From Bradyrhizobium sp. KBS0727 (GTDB lineage: Bacteria > Pseudomonadota > Alphaproteobacteria > Rhizobiales > Xanthobacteraceae): a stretch of 64,000 bases of DNA. The stretch lies in NCBI RefSeq assembly GCF_005937885.2, contig NZ_CP042176.1, positions 1,235,501 to 1,299,500 on the forward strand, read 5' to 3'. A model generated the notes under the pieces. It made no database searches. It had not been told where the DNA came from and saw nothing but the letters and a program-made list of their open reading frames with translations. How positions within the stretch are numbered: the stretch's first letter is position 1; each line of letters opens with the position of its first letter. Both the position numbers and the translations under genes were made by a program. This document shows positions 18,805-28,042 of the stretch, in pieces.

Positions 18805-21066
18805 ATGCCCCGCGATAACGACAAAAACAACGATTCCCGCGGCCGGCGTGACCGCCCTGGCGACGGCAAGGGCCGCGCTGGCGGAGGCAAAGGCCGTTCC
18901 GGGGCAGCGCGGGGACCGGAGAAGAAATTCGCCAAGCGCGGTTTTGCCGGCAAGAGCGAGGGTGACAGCGAGCGGCGTCCCTATGCCGGGAAGTCGGAGG
19001 GCGCCAAATCGTTCGGCAAGAAGCCCTATGCGGGCGGAGGCAAACCCTACGCCGGCAAACGCGATGGCGACGATCGCCCGCCGCGCCGGGACTTTGGCGA
19101 TTCGCCGCGGCCTCGCTTTAACCGGGAGGATCGCCCCGCTGGCGACCGTCCTGATAGGGGTCCGCGCAAGGATTTTCGCCCGCGCGAGGATCGCGATGGC
19201 GAGAAACGTTCGTTCAAGCCGCGTAGCGACCGCCCGAATTTCAGCCGCGACGACCGTGGCGGCGAAAAGCGTCCGTTCAAGCCGCGTGGTGACCGTCCGA
19301 ATTTCAGTCGCGACGATCGGCCTCCGCGCAGCGACCGCGAGAGCGGCCCTAGGGACCGTGACGATACGCGACCCGCGGGGCGTTTTCAGGACAAGAAGTT
19401 TGGCGACAAGAAACCCTATACCCCGCGGGAAGGTGGCGGCGAGAAACGCCCCTACACCCCGCGCGGCGAAGGTTTCCGCAAGGACGGCGACCGCCCCCGT
19501 GGCGATCGCCCGTTCGGCGCGCGGCCGTCGCGCGATGGCGATCGGCCTCGCGGAGATCGGCCCGAGCGAAAATTTGGCGGCGACAAGAAATTCTCGTCAC
19601 GCGGCGCGCCGGATCGCAAGGGCGACCGGGCGGATCGCGGCCCGCGCAAGGACTTTGGCAGCCGTCCGGATCGCGGGGGCGACCGGGCCGATAGAGGTCC
19701 GCGCAAGGATTTTGGTTCCGACCGCGGCGATTCAAAACCTTGGCAGAAGCGCGAGGATCGTGGCGGCGACGAGCGTCCGCGTTTTTCGCGTTCGCGTGAA
19801 GATCGTCCTTCCGGCGATCGTCCGTTCCGGGAACGTCCGAAGTTCGATCGGCCCCGTGAAGACCGCGGCGACCGTCCGAAATTCGACCGTCCGCGTCAGC
19901 GTCCCGAGGGCCGCACCGACTGGCAGGAACATCCGCGCAGCGAATCCGGCGAAGATCGTCCGCGCCGCGAGAACGAGGACGATAGCCGGATTTTCGCCAA
20001 GCGTCCGGCGTTCGGCGGCCGCGGCGCCTACCGCGAACGCGCGCCCGACTTCGACAAGCGGGCGCCGCGCCCCGAGCCGAAGAAAAAGTCCAGCGAGCGC
20101 ATCGCCAAGGTGATGGCGCGCGCAGGGCTCGCCTCGCGTCGCGATGCCGAGGAGTGGATCACGCAGGGCCGCGTCACCGTCAACGGCCGCGTCATCAACT
20201 CGCCGGCGCTCGACGTCACCGGCAACGATGTCATCGCCATTGACGGCAAGCCGTTGCCGCCGCGCGAACGAACGCGGCTGTTCATGTTCCACAAGCCGCG
20301 CGGCCTGATGACCACGCATGCCGATCCCGAGGGACGGCCGACCGTGTTCGACAATCTGCCGGAAGGACTGCCGCGGCTGATCTCGATCGGCCGGCTCGAT
20401 TTCAACACCGAAGGCCTGCTGCTGCTGACCAATGATGGCGGGCTGGCGCGTGCGCTCGAATTGCCCGACACTGGCTGGCTGCGGCGCTATCGTGTTCGCG
20501 CCCATGGCGAGGTCACGCAGGGCCAGCTCGACGAACTGAAGAAGGGTGTCGAGGTCGACGGCGTCAAATATGGCTCGATCGACGCGACGCTGGAGCGCGA
20601 CCAGGGCGCCAATGTGTGGCTGGTGTTTGCGATCCGCGAAGGCAAGAACCGCGAAGTCCGCAACGTGATGGCGCATCTCGGCCTCGAGGTGAACCGGCTG
20701 ATCCGGGTCTCCTACGGGCCGTTCCAGCTCGGTGAACTCGCCGAAGGCCAGGTCGAAGAGGTCAAGACCCGCGTGCTGCGCGAGCAGTTGGGCGAGAAGA
20801 TCGCAGCCCTCGCCGGCGCCGATTTCAACCGGCCGATGCCGGGCCAGGAGTCGTCGTCTGAAGCTCCGCATGGCACCAAGCCGTCCAAGCCGGCCAGCAA
20901 GAGAGAGGTGATCGCTGACCGCAAGGGCCGCCGCGTGCTGGTGCAGCGCACCGGCAGCGAGGAAGCCCGCGCCCGCAACGAGGAAGAGGCCAGCGGTTAC
21001 GGCCCGCCGCGCCGCCCGCAACGCGGCTATCACGGCAAGCGCGACCTGAAGCCAAGGGACGAGTAA
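18805..21066 (+). CDS. RluB/RsuA-type pseudouridine synthase with a ~430-residue charged N-terminal extension
   Basis: The catalytic part (about residues 430-700) has an S4 RNA-binding domain (RIAKVMARAGLASRRDAEEW) and the synthase core with the catalytic Asp in IGRLDFNTEGLLLLTNDG. It is close to RluB, which modifies 23S rRNA near U2605. The first ~430 residues are low complexity, dominated by Arg, Asp, Gly, Pro and Lys, with internal repeats such as RPNFSRDD and DRGPRKDFGS. A basic tail of about 60 residues follows the core. The frame is uninterrupted across the extension and codon use matches a coding sequence. The extension is probably disordered and may bind RNA. rsmD follows after 7 bases, so a shared transcript is likely. 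Confidence 0.88.
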   Translation: MPRDNDKNNDSRGRRDRPGDGKGRAGGGKGRSGAARGPEKKFAKRGFAGKSEGDSERRPYAGKSEGAKSFGKKPYAGGGKPYAGKRDGDDRPPRRDFGDSPRPRFNREDRPAGDRPDRGPRKDFRPREDRDGEKRSFKPRSDRPNFSRDDRGGEKRPFKPRGDRPNFSRDDRPPRSDRESGPRDRDDTRPAGRFQDKKFGDKKPYTPREGGGEKRPYTPRGEGFRKDGDRPRGDRPFGARPSRDGDRPRGDRPERKFGGDKKFSSRGAPDRKGDRADRGPRKDFGSRPDRGGDRADRGPRKDFGSDRGDSKPWQKREDRGGDERPRFSRSREDRPSGDRPFRERPKFDRPREDRGDRPKFDRPRQRPEGRTDWQEHPRSESGEDRPRRENEDDSRIFAKRPAFGGRGAYRERAPDFDKRAPRPEPKKKSSERIAKVMARAGLASRRDAEEWITQGRVTVNGRVINSPALDVTGNDVIAIDGKPLPPRERTRLFMFHKPRGLMTTHADPEGRPTVFDNLPEGLPRLISIGRLDFNTEGLLLLTNDGGLARALELPDTGWLRRYRVRAHGEVTQGQLDELKKGVEVDGVKYGSIDATLERDQGANVWLVFAIREGKNREVRNVMAHLGLEVNRLIRVSYGPFQLGELAEGQVEEVKTRVLREQLGEKIAALAGADFNRPMPGQESSSEAPHGTKPSKPASKREVIADRKGRRVLVQRTGSEEARARNEEEASGYGPPRRPQRGYHGKRDLKPRDE

Positions 21067-21073
21067 CTGACCT

Positions 21074-21628
21074 ATGCGTGTCGTCGGCGGACGGTTGAAG
21101 GGCCGTAACCTGGCTTCGCCTTCATCGCGCGATATCCGCCCGACGGCGGATCGGCTACGCGAGTCGGTGTTCAATATTCTCGTTCATGCCTACGACGATC
21201 CGATCGAGGGCGCGCGCGTGCTCGACCTGTTTGCCGGCACCGGCGCGCTCGGCATCGAGGCGGTGTCGCGCGGTGCGCTGTTCACGCTGTTCGTCGACAA
21301 CGGGGCGGAGGCACGCGCGCTGTTGCGCAACAATGTCGAGGCGCTCGGCTTGGGCGGCGTGACAAAAGTCTATCGCCGCGACGCCACCGATCTCGGCCCG
21401 GCGCATCCGGTCGAACCGTTCGCGCTGGTGTTTCTCGACCCGCCTTACGGCCGGGGACTGGCGGAAAAGGCGCTGGTCTCGCTGCGCGACGGCGGCTGGC
21501 TGATCCCGGGCGCGCTGCTGGTGGTCGAGGAGGCGAAAGCTGCGGCGTTTACGGCGCCTGACGGCTTCGAGGAGCTGGAGCGGCGAGCCTACGACGACAC
21601 CGAGTTTGTGTTTTTGCGGACGAAGTAA
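21074..21628 (+). CDS. rsmD: 16S rRNA (guanine(966)-N(2))-methyltransferase RsmD
   Basis: SAM-dependent methyltransferase of 184 residues that methylates G966 of 16S rRNA in the assembling 30S subunit. It begins MRVVGGRLKGRNLASP, and RPTADRLRESVFNIL precedes motif I VLDLFAGTGALGIEA. The catalytic motif is FLDPPYGRG. It is preceded by a pseudouridine synthase gene 7 bases upstream, pairing two rRNA-modification genes. It converges on mutL with a 4-base gap. Confidence 0.95.
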   Translation: MRVVGGRLKGRNLASPSSRDIRPTADRLRESVFNILVHAYDDPIEGARVLDLFAGTGALGIEAVSRGALFTLFVDNGAEARALLRNNVEALGLGGVTKVYRRDATDLGPAHPVEPFALVFLDPPYGRGLAEKALVSLRDGGWLIPGALLVVEEAKAAAFTAPDGFEELERRAYDDTEFVFLRTK

Positions 21629-21632
21629 GAAT

Positions 21633-23456
21633 TCACCTTCGCCCGAACAGCTTCTCGATATCGCTCAGCTTGAGTTCGACATAAGTCGGGCGGCCGTGGT
21701 TGCACTGGCCGGAATTCGGCGTGTCTTCCATCTCGCGTAAGAGCGCGTTCATCTCTTCCGGCTTGAGGCGGCGGCCGGCACGGACCGAGCCGTGACAGGC
21801 CATGGTGGCGGCGACATGCATCAGCCGCCGTTCCAGCGGCAACGCTTCGTCCCATTCGGCCATGTGTTCGGCGAGATCGCGTAAGAGTCCCGCCGCATTG
21901 GCCTTGCCAAGCAGCGACGGCGTCTCGCGCACCGCGACCGCGCCGGGGCCGAAAGTATCGATCGCGAGCCCGAACGTCGCCAGTTCCTCGGCGCGATCGA
22001 GCAGTCTTTCGACCGTGGCCTCGTCGAATTCGACGATCTCCGGGATCAGCAGGATCTGCCGCTGCACGCCGTTCTTCGCCAATGAGGCCTTCAGCCTTTC
22101 GTAGACGATGCGTTCATGCGCAGCATGCTGGTCCACGACAATCAGGCCGTCGCGAGTCTGCGACACGATATAGGTCTCGTGGATCTGGGTCCGCGCCGCA
22201 CCGAGCGGGCGGTCGAGCAGGTCGGCGGAAGGTTGCGCCTCGAAGCGGACGTCGGCGGTGGGCGTGCCGACATCGAAGGCGGCCTGTCCCGGCTCGGCGA
22301 AAGCTGGTGCGGCTGCGCCGTCGAACGACGGCATCGGTCCCGCCGGATAGGCCGGCGAGGCGCGCCAGTCCCAGTTGCCCGGCCGTGATGCAAAGGACGG
22401 CGCAAACGACGGACGAAACGCCGACAGCGCCGAGCCGTCGGTATTGGCGGCGGTACGCTTGCCTTCGCGGGCGAGGCCGTCCTTCAGCGCATGCACGATC
22501 AGCGCGCGGACGAGGCCGGCGTTGCGGAATCTCACCTCGGTCTTGGCCGGATGGACATTGGCATCGACCTCCTGCGGGTCGGTCGTGACGAACAGCGCCA
22601 CAACAGGATGCCTGTCGCGCGGCAGATAATCGGAATAGGCCGCGCGCACGGCGCCGAGAATGAGCTTGTCGCGCACCGGGCGGCCGTTGACGAACAGATA
22701 TTGGCCGAGCGCGTTGGCGCGGGTCAACGACGGTGCGGCGGCAAAGCCTTCGACCACCACGCCTTCGCGCTCAGAACGCACTTCAATGGCGCTGGAGCGG
22801 AAATCGCTTCCGAGAATATCGCCGAGCCGGGTCAAGCGCCCGGCCGCGCCCGGCAGCGCCGCGGCCCAGGTCACCGGCGCGCGTTCCTCACCCGCCAAAG
22901 TGAAGGCAATATCGGGCCGCGCCATCGCCAGCCGCCGCACGACTTCACGGATCGCCTCGGCCTCGGTGCGGTCGGTCTTGAGGAATTTCAGCCGTGCCGG
23001 CGTCGCGTAAAAGAGATCGCTGACCTCGACGCGGGTGCCTTGGCTGAGCGCGGCCGGCATGATCGCCGATTTCTCGCCGCCTTCGACCGAAAGCGACCAG
23101 GCATGCGGCTCGCCGGCATGGCGCGTGGTGATGCCGAGTTTGGCGACCGCGCCGATCGAGGGCAGCGCCTCGCCGCGAAACCCCAGCGTGCGGATGTGCA
23201 GCAGGTCCTCGTCGTCGAGCTTGGAAGTGGCGTGGCGGTCGACGGCGAGCGCGAGGTCGCCATGAGTCATGCCGCTGCCGTCGTCGGTGATGCCGATCCG
23301 CCGCCGGCCGCCGCCATCGGTGAAAATGTCGACCCGGCTGGCGCCGGCGTCGATGGCGTTCTCGACCAGTTCCTTGACCACGCTCGCGGGGCGTTCGACC
23401 ACCTCGCCGGCGGCGATGCGGTTGACGACCTGTTCGGGGAGCTGGCGGACGGGCAT
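21633..23456 (-). CDS. mutL: DNA mismatch repair protein MutL (endonuclease type)
   Basis: GHKL-type ATPase: RIAAGEVVERPASVVKEL with the catalytic Glu, ENAIDAGA, DDGSGM and RTLGFRGEALPS in the first 100 residues. The C-terminal domain carries the nuclease metal motif DQHAAHERIVYE plus ACHGSVRAGRRL and QCNHGRPT. This is a latent-endonuclease MutL, as expected in an organism lacking MutH. At 607 residues it is complete. A variable Pro/Ala-rich linker (about residues 345-420) joins the two halves. A terminator-like palindrome upstream separates it from arfB. Confidence 0.96.
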   Translation of the reverse strand: MPVRQLPEQVVNRIAAGEVVERPASVVKELVENAIDAGASRVDIFTDGGGRRRIGITDDGSGMTHGDLALAVDRHATSKLDDEDLLHIRTLGFRGEALPSIGAVAKLGITTRHAGEPHAWSLSVEGGEKSAIMPAALSQGTRVEVSDLFYATPARLKFLKTDRTEAEAIREVVRRLAMARPDIAFTLAGEERAPVTWAAALPGAAGRLTRLGDILGSDFRSSAIEVRSEREGVVVEGFAAAPSLTRANALGQYLFVNGRPVRDKLILGAVRAAYSDYLPRDRHPVVALFVTTDPQEVDANVHPAKTEVRFRNAGLVRALIVHALKDGLAREGKRTAANTDGSALSAFRPSFAPSFASRPGNWDWRASPAYPAGPMPSFDGAAAPAFAEPGQAAFDVGTPTADVRFEAQPSADLLDRPLGAARTQIHETYIVSQTRDGLIVVDQHAAHERIVYERLKASLAKNGVQRQILLIPEIVEFDEATVERLLDRAEELATFGLAIDTFGPGAVAVRETPSLLGKANAAGLLRDLAEHMAEWDEALPLERRLMHVAATMACHGSVRAGRRLKPEEMNALLREMEDTPNSGQCNHGRPTYVELKLSDIEKLFGRR

Positions 23457-23536
23457 GGGTTCGGCGACTCGGACAATGGAGCCGCCAATTTATAGCGTTT
23501 TCGAGCGAAGTGGGTACCGGTTCGCGTGAAGAAAAC

Positions 23537-23590
23537 GCGTCAAAACAAAATGCTAGCGCCCGGTTCTGATTCTATCAGAACCGGGCGCTA
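23537..23590 (-). terminator. Rho-independent terminator downstream of arfB
   Basis: A perfect 17-bp stem (23554-23570 with 23574-23590) has a 3-base loop. Read on the minus strand it is followed by GCATTTTGTTTTGACG, a broken U tract. It lies 89 bases after the arfB stop and just upstream of mutL, so it would insulate mutL from arfB transcription. Confidence 0.75.
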
Positions 23591-23678
23591 GGGGCTTTTG
23601 TCGCCAGAAGGGAGGGGGGCGATCGAATCCGGACGGCTCTCCCCGCTGTTATGGCCGGGATCAATATTATGGCCGGGA

Positions 23679-24098
23679 TCAATCGTCGTAGCGTTTCGTG
23701 CCGCGCCCGGCCTTGACGTCGCTGCGGCGCTTCTTGCCTTCCAGCCGGCGCTGCTTCGATCCGAAGGTCGGCTTGGTGGCCCGCCGCGGGATCGGCCGCA
23801 CCATGGCTTCGCGCAGCAGTTCGAGCAGGCGGTCGATGGCGTCGGCCCGGTTGCGCTCCTGGGTGCGGAAGCGCTGGGCGTGGATCACGATGACGCCGTC
23901 CTTGGTCATGCGCTGGCCGGCCAGACGATTGAGCCGCAGCGAGGCGTCCTCCGGCAGCGTGATCTTGCGCGTGTCGAAGCGCAACTGGGCCGCCGTGGAG
24001 AGCTTGTTGACGTTCTGCCCGCCCGGACCGGAGGCGCGGACGAAATCGATCACGATGTCGTTCTCGTCGATTGTGAGGTCGCGGGAAACCCGCAGCAT
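23679..24098 (-). CDS. arfB: Alternative ribosome-rescue factor ArfB (YaeJ)
   Basis: Codon-independent peptidyl-tRNA hydrolase that frees ribosomes stalled without a stop codon. The catalytic SGPGGQNVNK carries GGQ at residues 26-28. The basic C-terminal tail that occupies the empty mRNA channel is clear: KPTFGSKQRRLEGKKRRSD. It is 139 residues from ATG 24098; the frame extends a further 12 codons without conservation. In alphaproteobacteria ArfB can back up tmRNA. Confidence 0.93.
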   Translation of the reverse strand: MLRVSRDLTIDENDIVIDFVRASGPGGQNVNKLSTAAQLRFDTRKITLPEDASLRLNRLAGQRMTKDGVIVIHAQRFRTQERNRADAIDRLLELLREAMVRPIPRRATKPTFGSKQRRLEGKKRRSDVKAGRGTKRYDD

Positions 24099-24304
24099 GG
24101 CATTCACCGGGCAAATGAGAATCGGCGAGCGCACAATAGCGGTTTTGTGCCGGAGTTTCTTTGCCGTGCTTTTTCCATTCCCTCTCCCGCTTGCGGGGGA
24201 GGGTTAGGGAGGGGGAGCGGCAACGGCAGTGCGTGTGGCGGCCCCCTCTCCAACTCTCCCCCGGAAGCAATCGCGGGAGAGGGCGCAGCGTACGGTATGG
24301 CTGA

Positions 24305-25675
24305 TCAATTCGCCTTCGGCGGCGCCGCGACCGGCTGGGCGGCGGCCTGCGGGGCGCGGCCGACGATCACGGTCAGGAGGCCCTGACCCCACAGGAACTT
24401 GGCGGCCTTCTTGGCGTCGTCAAGCGTCACGGCGTCGACGATGGCATTGCGTTTCTCGATGTAGTCGATCGGCAGCTTGTCGAGCTGGTATTGCAACAGC
24501 CCCTGCGCCAGCTTCGAGGAGGTGTCGAGCGCCAGCATCTGCGAGCCCTTGAGGTAGGACTTGGCCTCGTCCAGCTCTTTCTGGGTCGGGCCTTCCTCGG
24601 CCATGCGGCGGATTTCCTTGTCGATCGCATCGACCGTTTCGCCGGCGCGATCGGCCCGGGTGCCGGTATTGCCGACGAACACTGCGGAATGATCCATCCA
24701 GAGCAGCGACTCGTAGACCGAATAGGCCAGGCCGCGCTTTTCGCGAACTTCCTTGTAGAGCCGCGACGACAGGCCGCCGCCGCCGAGAATGTGGTTGACG
24801 ACGTAAGCGGCCATGAAATTCGGATCGTGGCGGCGGATGCCGGGGCCGCCGAACGTCACCACCGTCTGCGGCACGTCGAGCGGGATGAACGCGCGCTGCG
24901 GCGGCTTCGCGGCCTGCACGTCGGCGATGGGAGTGAGGTTGGCCTTGGCGGGCAAGTCGCCAAACGTCTTGTCGAGCAGCTTGCCGAGCGTGTCGGCGTC
25001 GACGTCGCCGACCACGGCGATCCGTAGCGTATCTTTTGCGATCACGCGGCCGACATAGTCCTTCAAGTCGGCGACATCGATCTTCGGCACGCTGTCGAGT
25101 GTGCCGCTGGCCTGCCGGCCATAGGGATGGTCGCCGAAGGCGACTTCGAGGAACTTGCGGCTCGCCAGTGCGGAGGGGTTGGTGGTGTCGCGCCGCAGCC
25201 CGGAGATCACCTGCGCGCGAATCCGCTCGACATCGGTGCTGTCGAAATGCGGCGAGGTCAGCGACATCCGCAACAGGTCGTAGGCCTCGTCCTTGTTGTC
25301 CTTGAGCATGCGCAACGAGCCGCGGAAATAATCCCGCGTCGACGTGAAGCTCAGTTCGATGGCGCGGCGGTCGAGGCGCTCGTGGAAGGCCGCGGAATCG
25401 AGATCGCCGGAACCTTCATCGAGCAGGCTGGCAACCATGTTGCCGACGCCGGACTTGCCGGCCGGATCCTGGGTGGCGCCGCCGCCGAAGGCATATTCCA
25501 TCGCGATCAAAGGCACGGTGGCGTCCTGCACGAACCAGGCTTCGATGCCGCCGGGCGAGACCAGCCGCTGGATTTTCGCGGCGGCCTGCGACGGACTCGC
25601 CGTGAGCGCGGTCAGCGCAACGCAGGTGGCAAGGATGGAGGCGAAGCGCTGCGCGCCAATCTGAAAACGGATCAC
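24305..25675 (-). CDS. M16-family peptidase homologue, non-catalytic subunit
   Basis: Pitrilysin/processing-peptidase-like protein of 457 residues with a signal peptide (FASILATCVALTALTASPSQAAA). The zinc motif HxxEH is absent: where the partner has AHFLEHLMF this protein reads VGNMVASLLDEGSG. It keeps the C-terminal-side M16 features (VREKRGLAYSVYESL, the R/Y pair that helps the partner's active site). The GTG at 25675, with CTCCT complement (AGGAG) at 25684-25688, overlaps the upstream peptidase stop by 4 bases. The two products most likely form a periplasmic heterodimer like the mitochondrial processing peptidase alpha/beta pair. Confidence 0.9.
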   Translation of the reverse strand: MIRFQIGAQRFASILATCVALTALTASPSQAAAKIQRLVSPGGIEAWFVQDATVPLIAMEYAFGGGATQDPAGKSGVGNMVASLLDEGSGDLDSAAFHERLDRRAIELSFTSTRDYFRGSLRMLKDNKDEAYDLLRMSLTSPHFDSTDVERIRAQVISGLRRDTTNPSALASRKFLEVAFGDHPYGRQASGTLDSVPKIDVADLKDYVGRVIAKDTLRIAVVGDVDADTLGKLLDKTFGDLPAKANLTPIADVQAAKPPQRAFIPLDVPQTVVTFGGPGIRRHDPNFMAAYVVNHILGGGGLSSRLYKEVREKRGLAYSVYESLLWMDHSAVFVGNTGTRADRAGETVDAIDKEIRRMAEEGPTQKELDEAKSYLKGSQMLALDTSSKLAQGLLQYQLDKLPIDYIEKRNAIVDAVTLDDAKKAAKFLWGQGLLTVIVGRAPQAAAQPVAAPPKAN

Positions 25676-27069
25676 GAGCGTTTCTCCTCGCGCTTCGGCG
25701 CGGTGGTATCCTTGATCAGGTAGCCGGTCACCGAACGCTTCTTGTCGAGCCATTTCTGCGCGGCGTCGCGGACCTGCTCGGCGGTAACGGCGCGAATCCG
25801 GTCGGGCCAGCTTCTGATATCGTCGATCGAAAGCCCGGTGGTGAGCGCGCCGCCATACCAGCGCGCCAGCGTAGCCTGGTTGTCCTGGGCGTAGATCGCT
25901 TCCGCGATCAGTTGCGTCTTGACCCGTTCGAGATCTTCGGCGCGGGCCGGGTTCTGGATCACATCCGCGATCACGCGGTCGATCACCTGTTCGATCTGCG
26001 CGAACTCGACGCCGGATTTCGGCGAGACCGAGATCGAGAACTGCGACGGATCGAGCGAGGTACCCTGATAGCCGGCGCCGGCGCTGATCGCGAGCGGATT
26101 GTCGATCACCAGCGCGCGATAGAGGTAGGAGTTGGAGCCGCCGCCCATCAATTGCGCCAGCACGTCGAGCGCCGGGCCTTCGCCGGCGGCGGCGGTCGCG
26201 GACGAGGGCACGAGGTAATAGCGCCGCAGGCCGGTCTGTTCGACGCGCGGATCGGACAGCGTCACGGTACGCGGCGCTGCGGGCACCGGCTCCTGCGGGC
26301 GGACGCGCTGCGCCGGGATCGCCGGCTGCGCGGGGATGGCGCCATAGGCATGTTCCACCATCGGGCGGATGTCCTTGGCGTCGACGTCGCCCGCGATCAC
26401 CAGGATCGCATTGTTCGGCGCGTAGAAGCGCTTGTAGAACGCCAGCGCGTCCTCGCGGTCGAGCTTCTCGATTTCCTGATGCCAGCCGATCACCGGGCGG
26501 CCGTAGGGATGGTTGAGATACAGTGCCGCCATGATCTGCTCGGTCAGCCGCGCATCCGGATTGTTGGCGACCCGCATGTTGAACTCCTCGAGCACGACGT
26601 CGCGCTCGGGCAGCACGTTTTCGTCCTTGAGAATGAGGCCGGTCATGCGGTCGGCCTCGAATTCCATCATGCTCGCGAGTTGCTCGCGCGGCACGCGCTG
26701 GAAATAGCCGGTGTAGTCGACCGAGGTGAAGGCGTTCTCGTTGCCGCCGATCCGCAGCACGGTTTGGGAAAACTCACCGACAGGATGCTTGCTGGTGCCC
26801 TTGAACATCAGGTGTTCGAGGAAATGCGCCAGTCCCGATTTGCCCGGCGTCTCGTCGGCGGAGCCGACCTTGTACCAGATCATCTGCGTCACCACCGGGG
26901 TGCGATGATCGGGTATCACGACCACCTGCAGGCCATTGCCGAGGGTAAAGCTGGCGGGCCGTTCCGACGTCACCGTGGTCTGGGCGAGGGCGGGGCTGTC
27001 GGAAAAGGCGAATGTGGAGACAAAGGCTGCGGCAACGAGCGAAACGGCAAAGCGGTGCGATGTCATCAT
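25672..27069 (-). CDS. M16-family zinc metallopeptidase, catalytic subunit
   Basis: A 465-residue exported peptidase with signal peptide FAVSLVAAAFVSTFAFSDSPALAQ. The inverted zinc site H82-F-L-E85-H86 is intact, and the downstream Glu lies in the ERDVVLEEFNMRV helix. It is the upstream gene of a translationally coupled pair with the HxxEH-less homologue. Substrates are unknown; relatives include PqqL and the alphaproteobacterial ancestors of mitochondrial processing peptidase. MTSHR one codon later is an equivalent start. Confidence 0.93.
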   Translation of the reverse strand: MMTSHRFAVSLVAAAFVSTFAFSDSPALAQTTVTSERPASFTLGNGLQVVVIPDHRTPVVTQMIWYKVGSADETPGKSGLAHFLEHLMFKGTSKHPVGEFSQTVLRIGGNENAFTSVDYTGYFQRVPREQLASMMEFEADRMTGLILKDENVLPERDVVLEEFNMRVANNPDARLTEQIMAALYLNHPYGRPVIGWHQEIEKLDREDALAFYKRFYAPNNAILVIAGDVDAKDIRPMVEHAYGAIPAQPAIPAQRVRPQEPVPAAPRTVTLSDPRVEQTGLRRYYLVPSSATAAAGEGPALDVLAQLMGGGSNSYLYRALVIDNPLAISAGAGYQGTSLDPSQFSISVSPKSGVEFAQIEQVIDRVIADVIQNPARAEDLERVKTQLIAEAIYAQDNQATLARWYGGALTTGLSIDDIRSWPDRIRAVTAEQVRDAAQKWLDKKRSVTGYLIKDTTAPKREEKRS

Positions 27070-27230
27070 GACCTGTCTGGCGCGTGTCCCGCAAAAGCGG
27101 TTACCGGTTTTGCGATGGCAGTTCGCGCAATTGTTGAAGGCGGAACCGAACCAATCGTTCGGGATGAAGCTGCGGCATCGTATACCGCGCCAGCGCCGGT
27201 AATCGTCACGAAGGCGAGAGATCAGCTTAA

Positions 27231-27941
27231 CTATTCGCCATACTTGCCGGCGGCCGGGTTGTATTCCTTGTTGAGCGATTCTTTCGGTCCAGTGCCGTAG
27301 GCATAACCCGGCGACGGCGTCTGGTAACCGGGCGGCGGCATGGTCAGGGTTTCCCGCGTCGGCTCGCCCTTGAAGGGCGCCGTCTCGGTCTTGTTGCCGC
27401 CGAACAGGCCGCTGAAGCCACCGTTATAGCCGAGCTGCGACGGGCTCAGGATCGGGTTGTTGAAGGAGTTGCCCGGCTGCACCGGATCGCTGCCGCGCGC
27501 CGGCGCCGCGGTCTTGCCGACGGCGAGTTCGGCCGGCGTCAGGATGCGGGCGGCTTCGCGCGGATCCTTGTTGTCCTTCTTGCGGGCTGCGATGGCGGCC
27601 TTGCGGCGCTGCTCGTCGGGATCCTTGGGCCAGTTCGGTGCCTTCACTCCGGCCGAGGTGCCGCCGGCCGGCGGCGGCAGGTCGATCTTGGGAGGAACCA
27701 CCAGCGGCGACCGCTCGCGGTAATCGATGCCCTTGTTTTCCATGTTGGTGCCGCCGATGCCGGCCATGATGCCTTCGATGACCTTTTCCTCGAAAGTCTT
27801 CTCGTCATCGTCGTCATCACCGGCGCGCACGGGGCCGGCGGCCATCACGAGGCCGATGCCGAGGGTAATGGCGGCGAGCCGCAGCGCCCACGTCAGCGAG
27901 CGGTTCTGCAACATCCGGAAGCTGGCTTCGGCTTGGCGCAT
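27231..27941 (-). CDS. Exported hypothetical protein, proline-rich
   Basis: A 236-residue protein starting MRQAEASFRMLQNRSLTW with hydrophobic WALRLAAITLGIGLVMAAG and an AxA-type cleavage site (VRAG), then an acidic run GDDDDDEKTFEEK. The mature part is rich in Pro, Gly and Lys and probably largely unstructured (LPPPAGGTSAGVKAPNWP, RKKDNKDPREAARIL). I do not recognise the family. It lies between the M16 pair and lspA on the same strand, with a 101-base gap to lspA, suggesting an envelope role. No cysteine suited to a lipobox was seen. Confidence 0.7.
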   Translation of the reverse strand: MRQAEASFRMLQNRSLTWALRLAAITLGIGLVMAAGPVRAGDDDDDEKTFEEKVIEGIMAGIGGTNMENKGIDYRERSPLVVPPKIDLPPPAGGTSAGVKAPNWPKDPDEQRRKAAIAARKKDNKDPREAARILTPAELAVGKTAAPARGSDPVQPGNSFNNPILSPSQLGYNGGFSGLFGGNKTETAPFKGEPTRETLTMPPPGYQTPSPGYAYGTGPKESLNKEYNPAAGKYGE

Positions 27942-28042
27942 CGCGCTGTTCCCATTCAAGTTTCCGCAAACGGCGGGGCCGGCTTTAGGGCGTAATCCCG
28001 CGCTTGCAGGCAACATACCGCGGGGGTCCGTATCGGCCGGGA

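Noticed and set aside
23554..23590. Perfect palindrome as a mobile repeat or replication site
   Set aside because: The minus-strand U-rich tail and position after arfB make an intrinsic terminator the simpler explanation.
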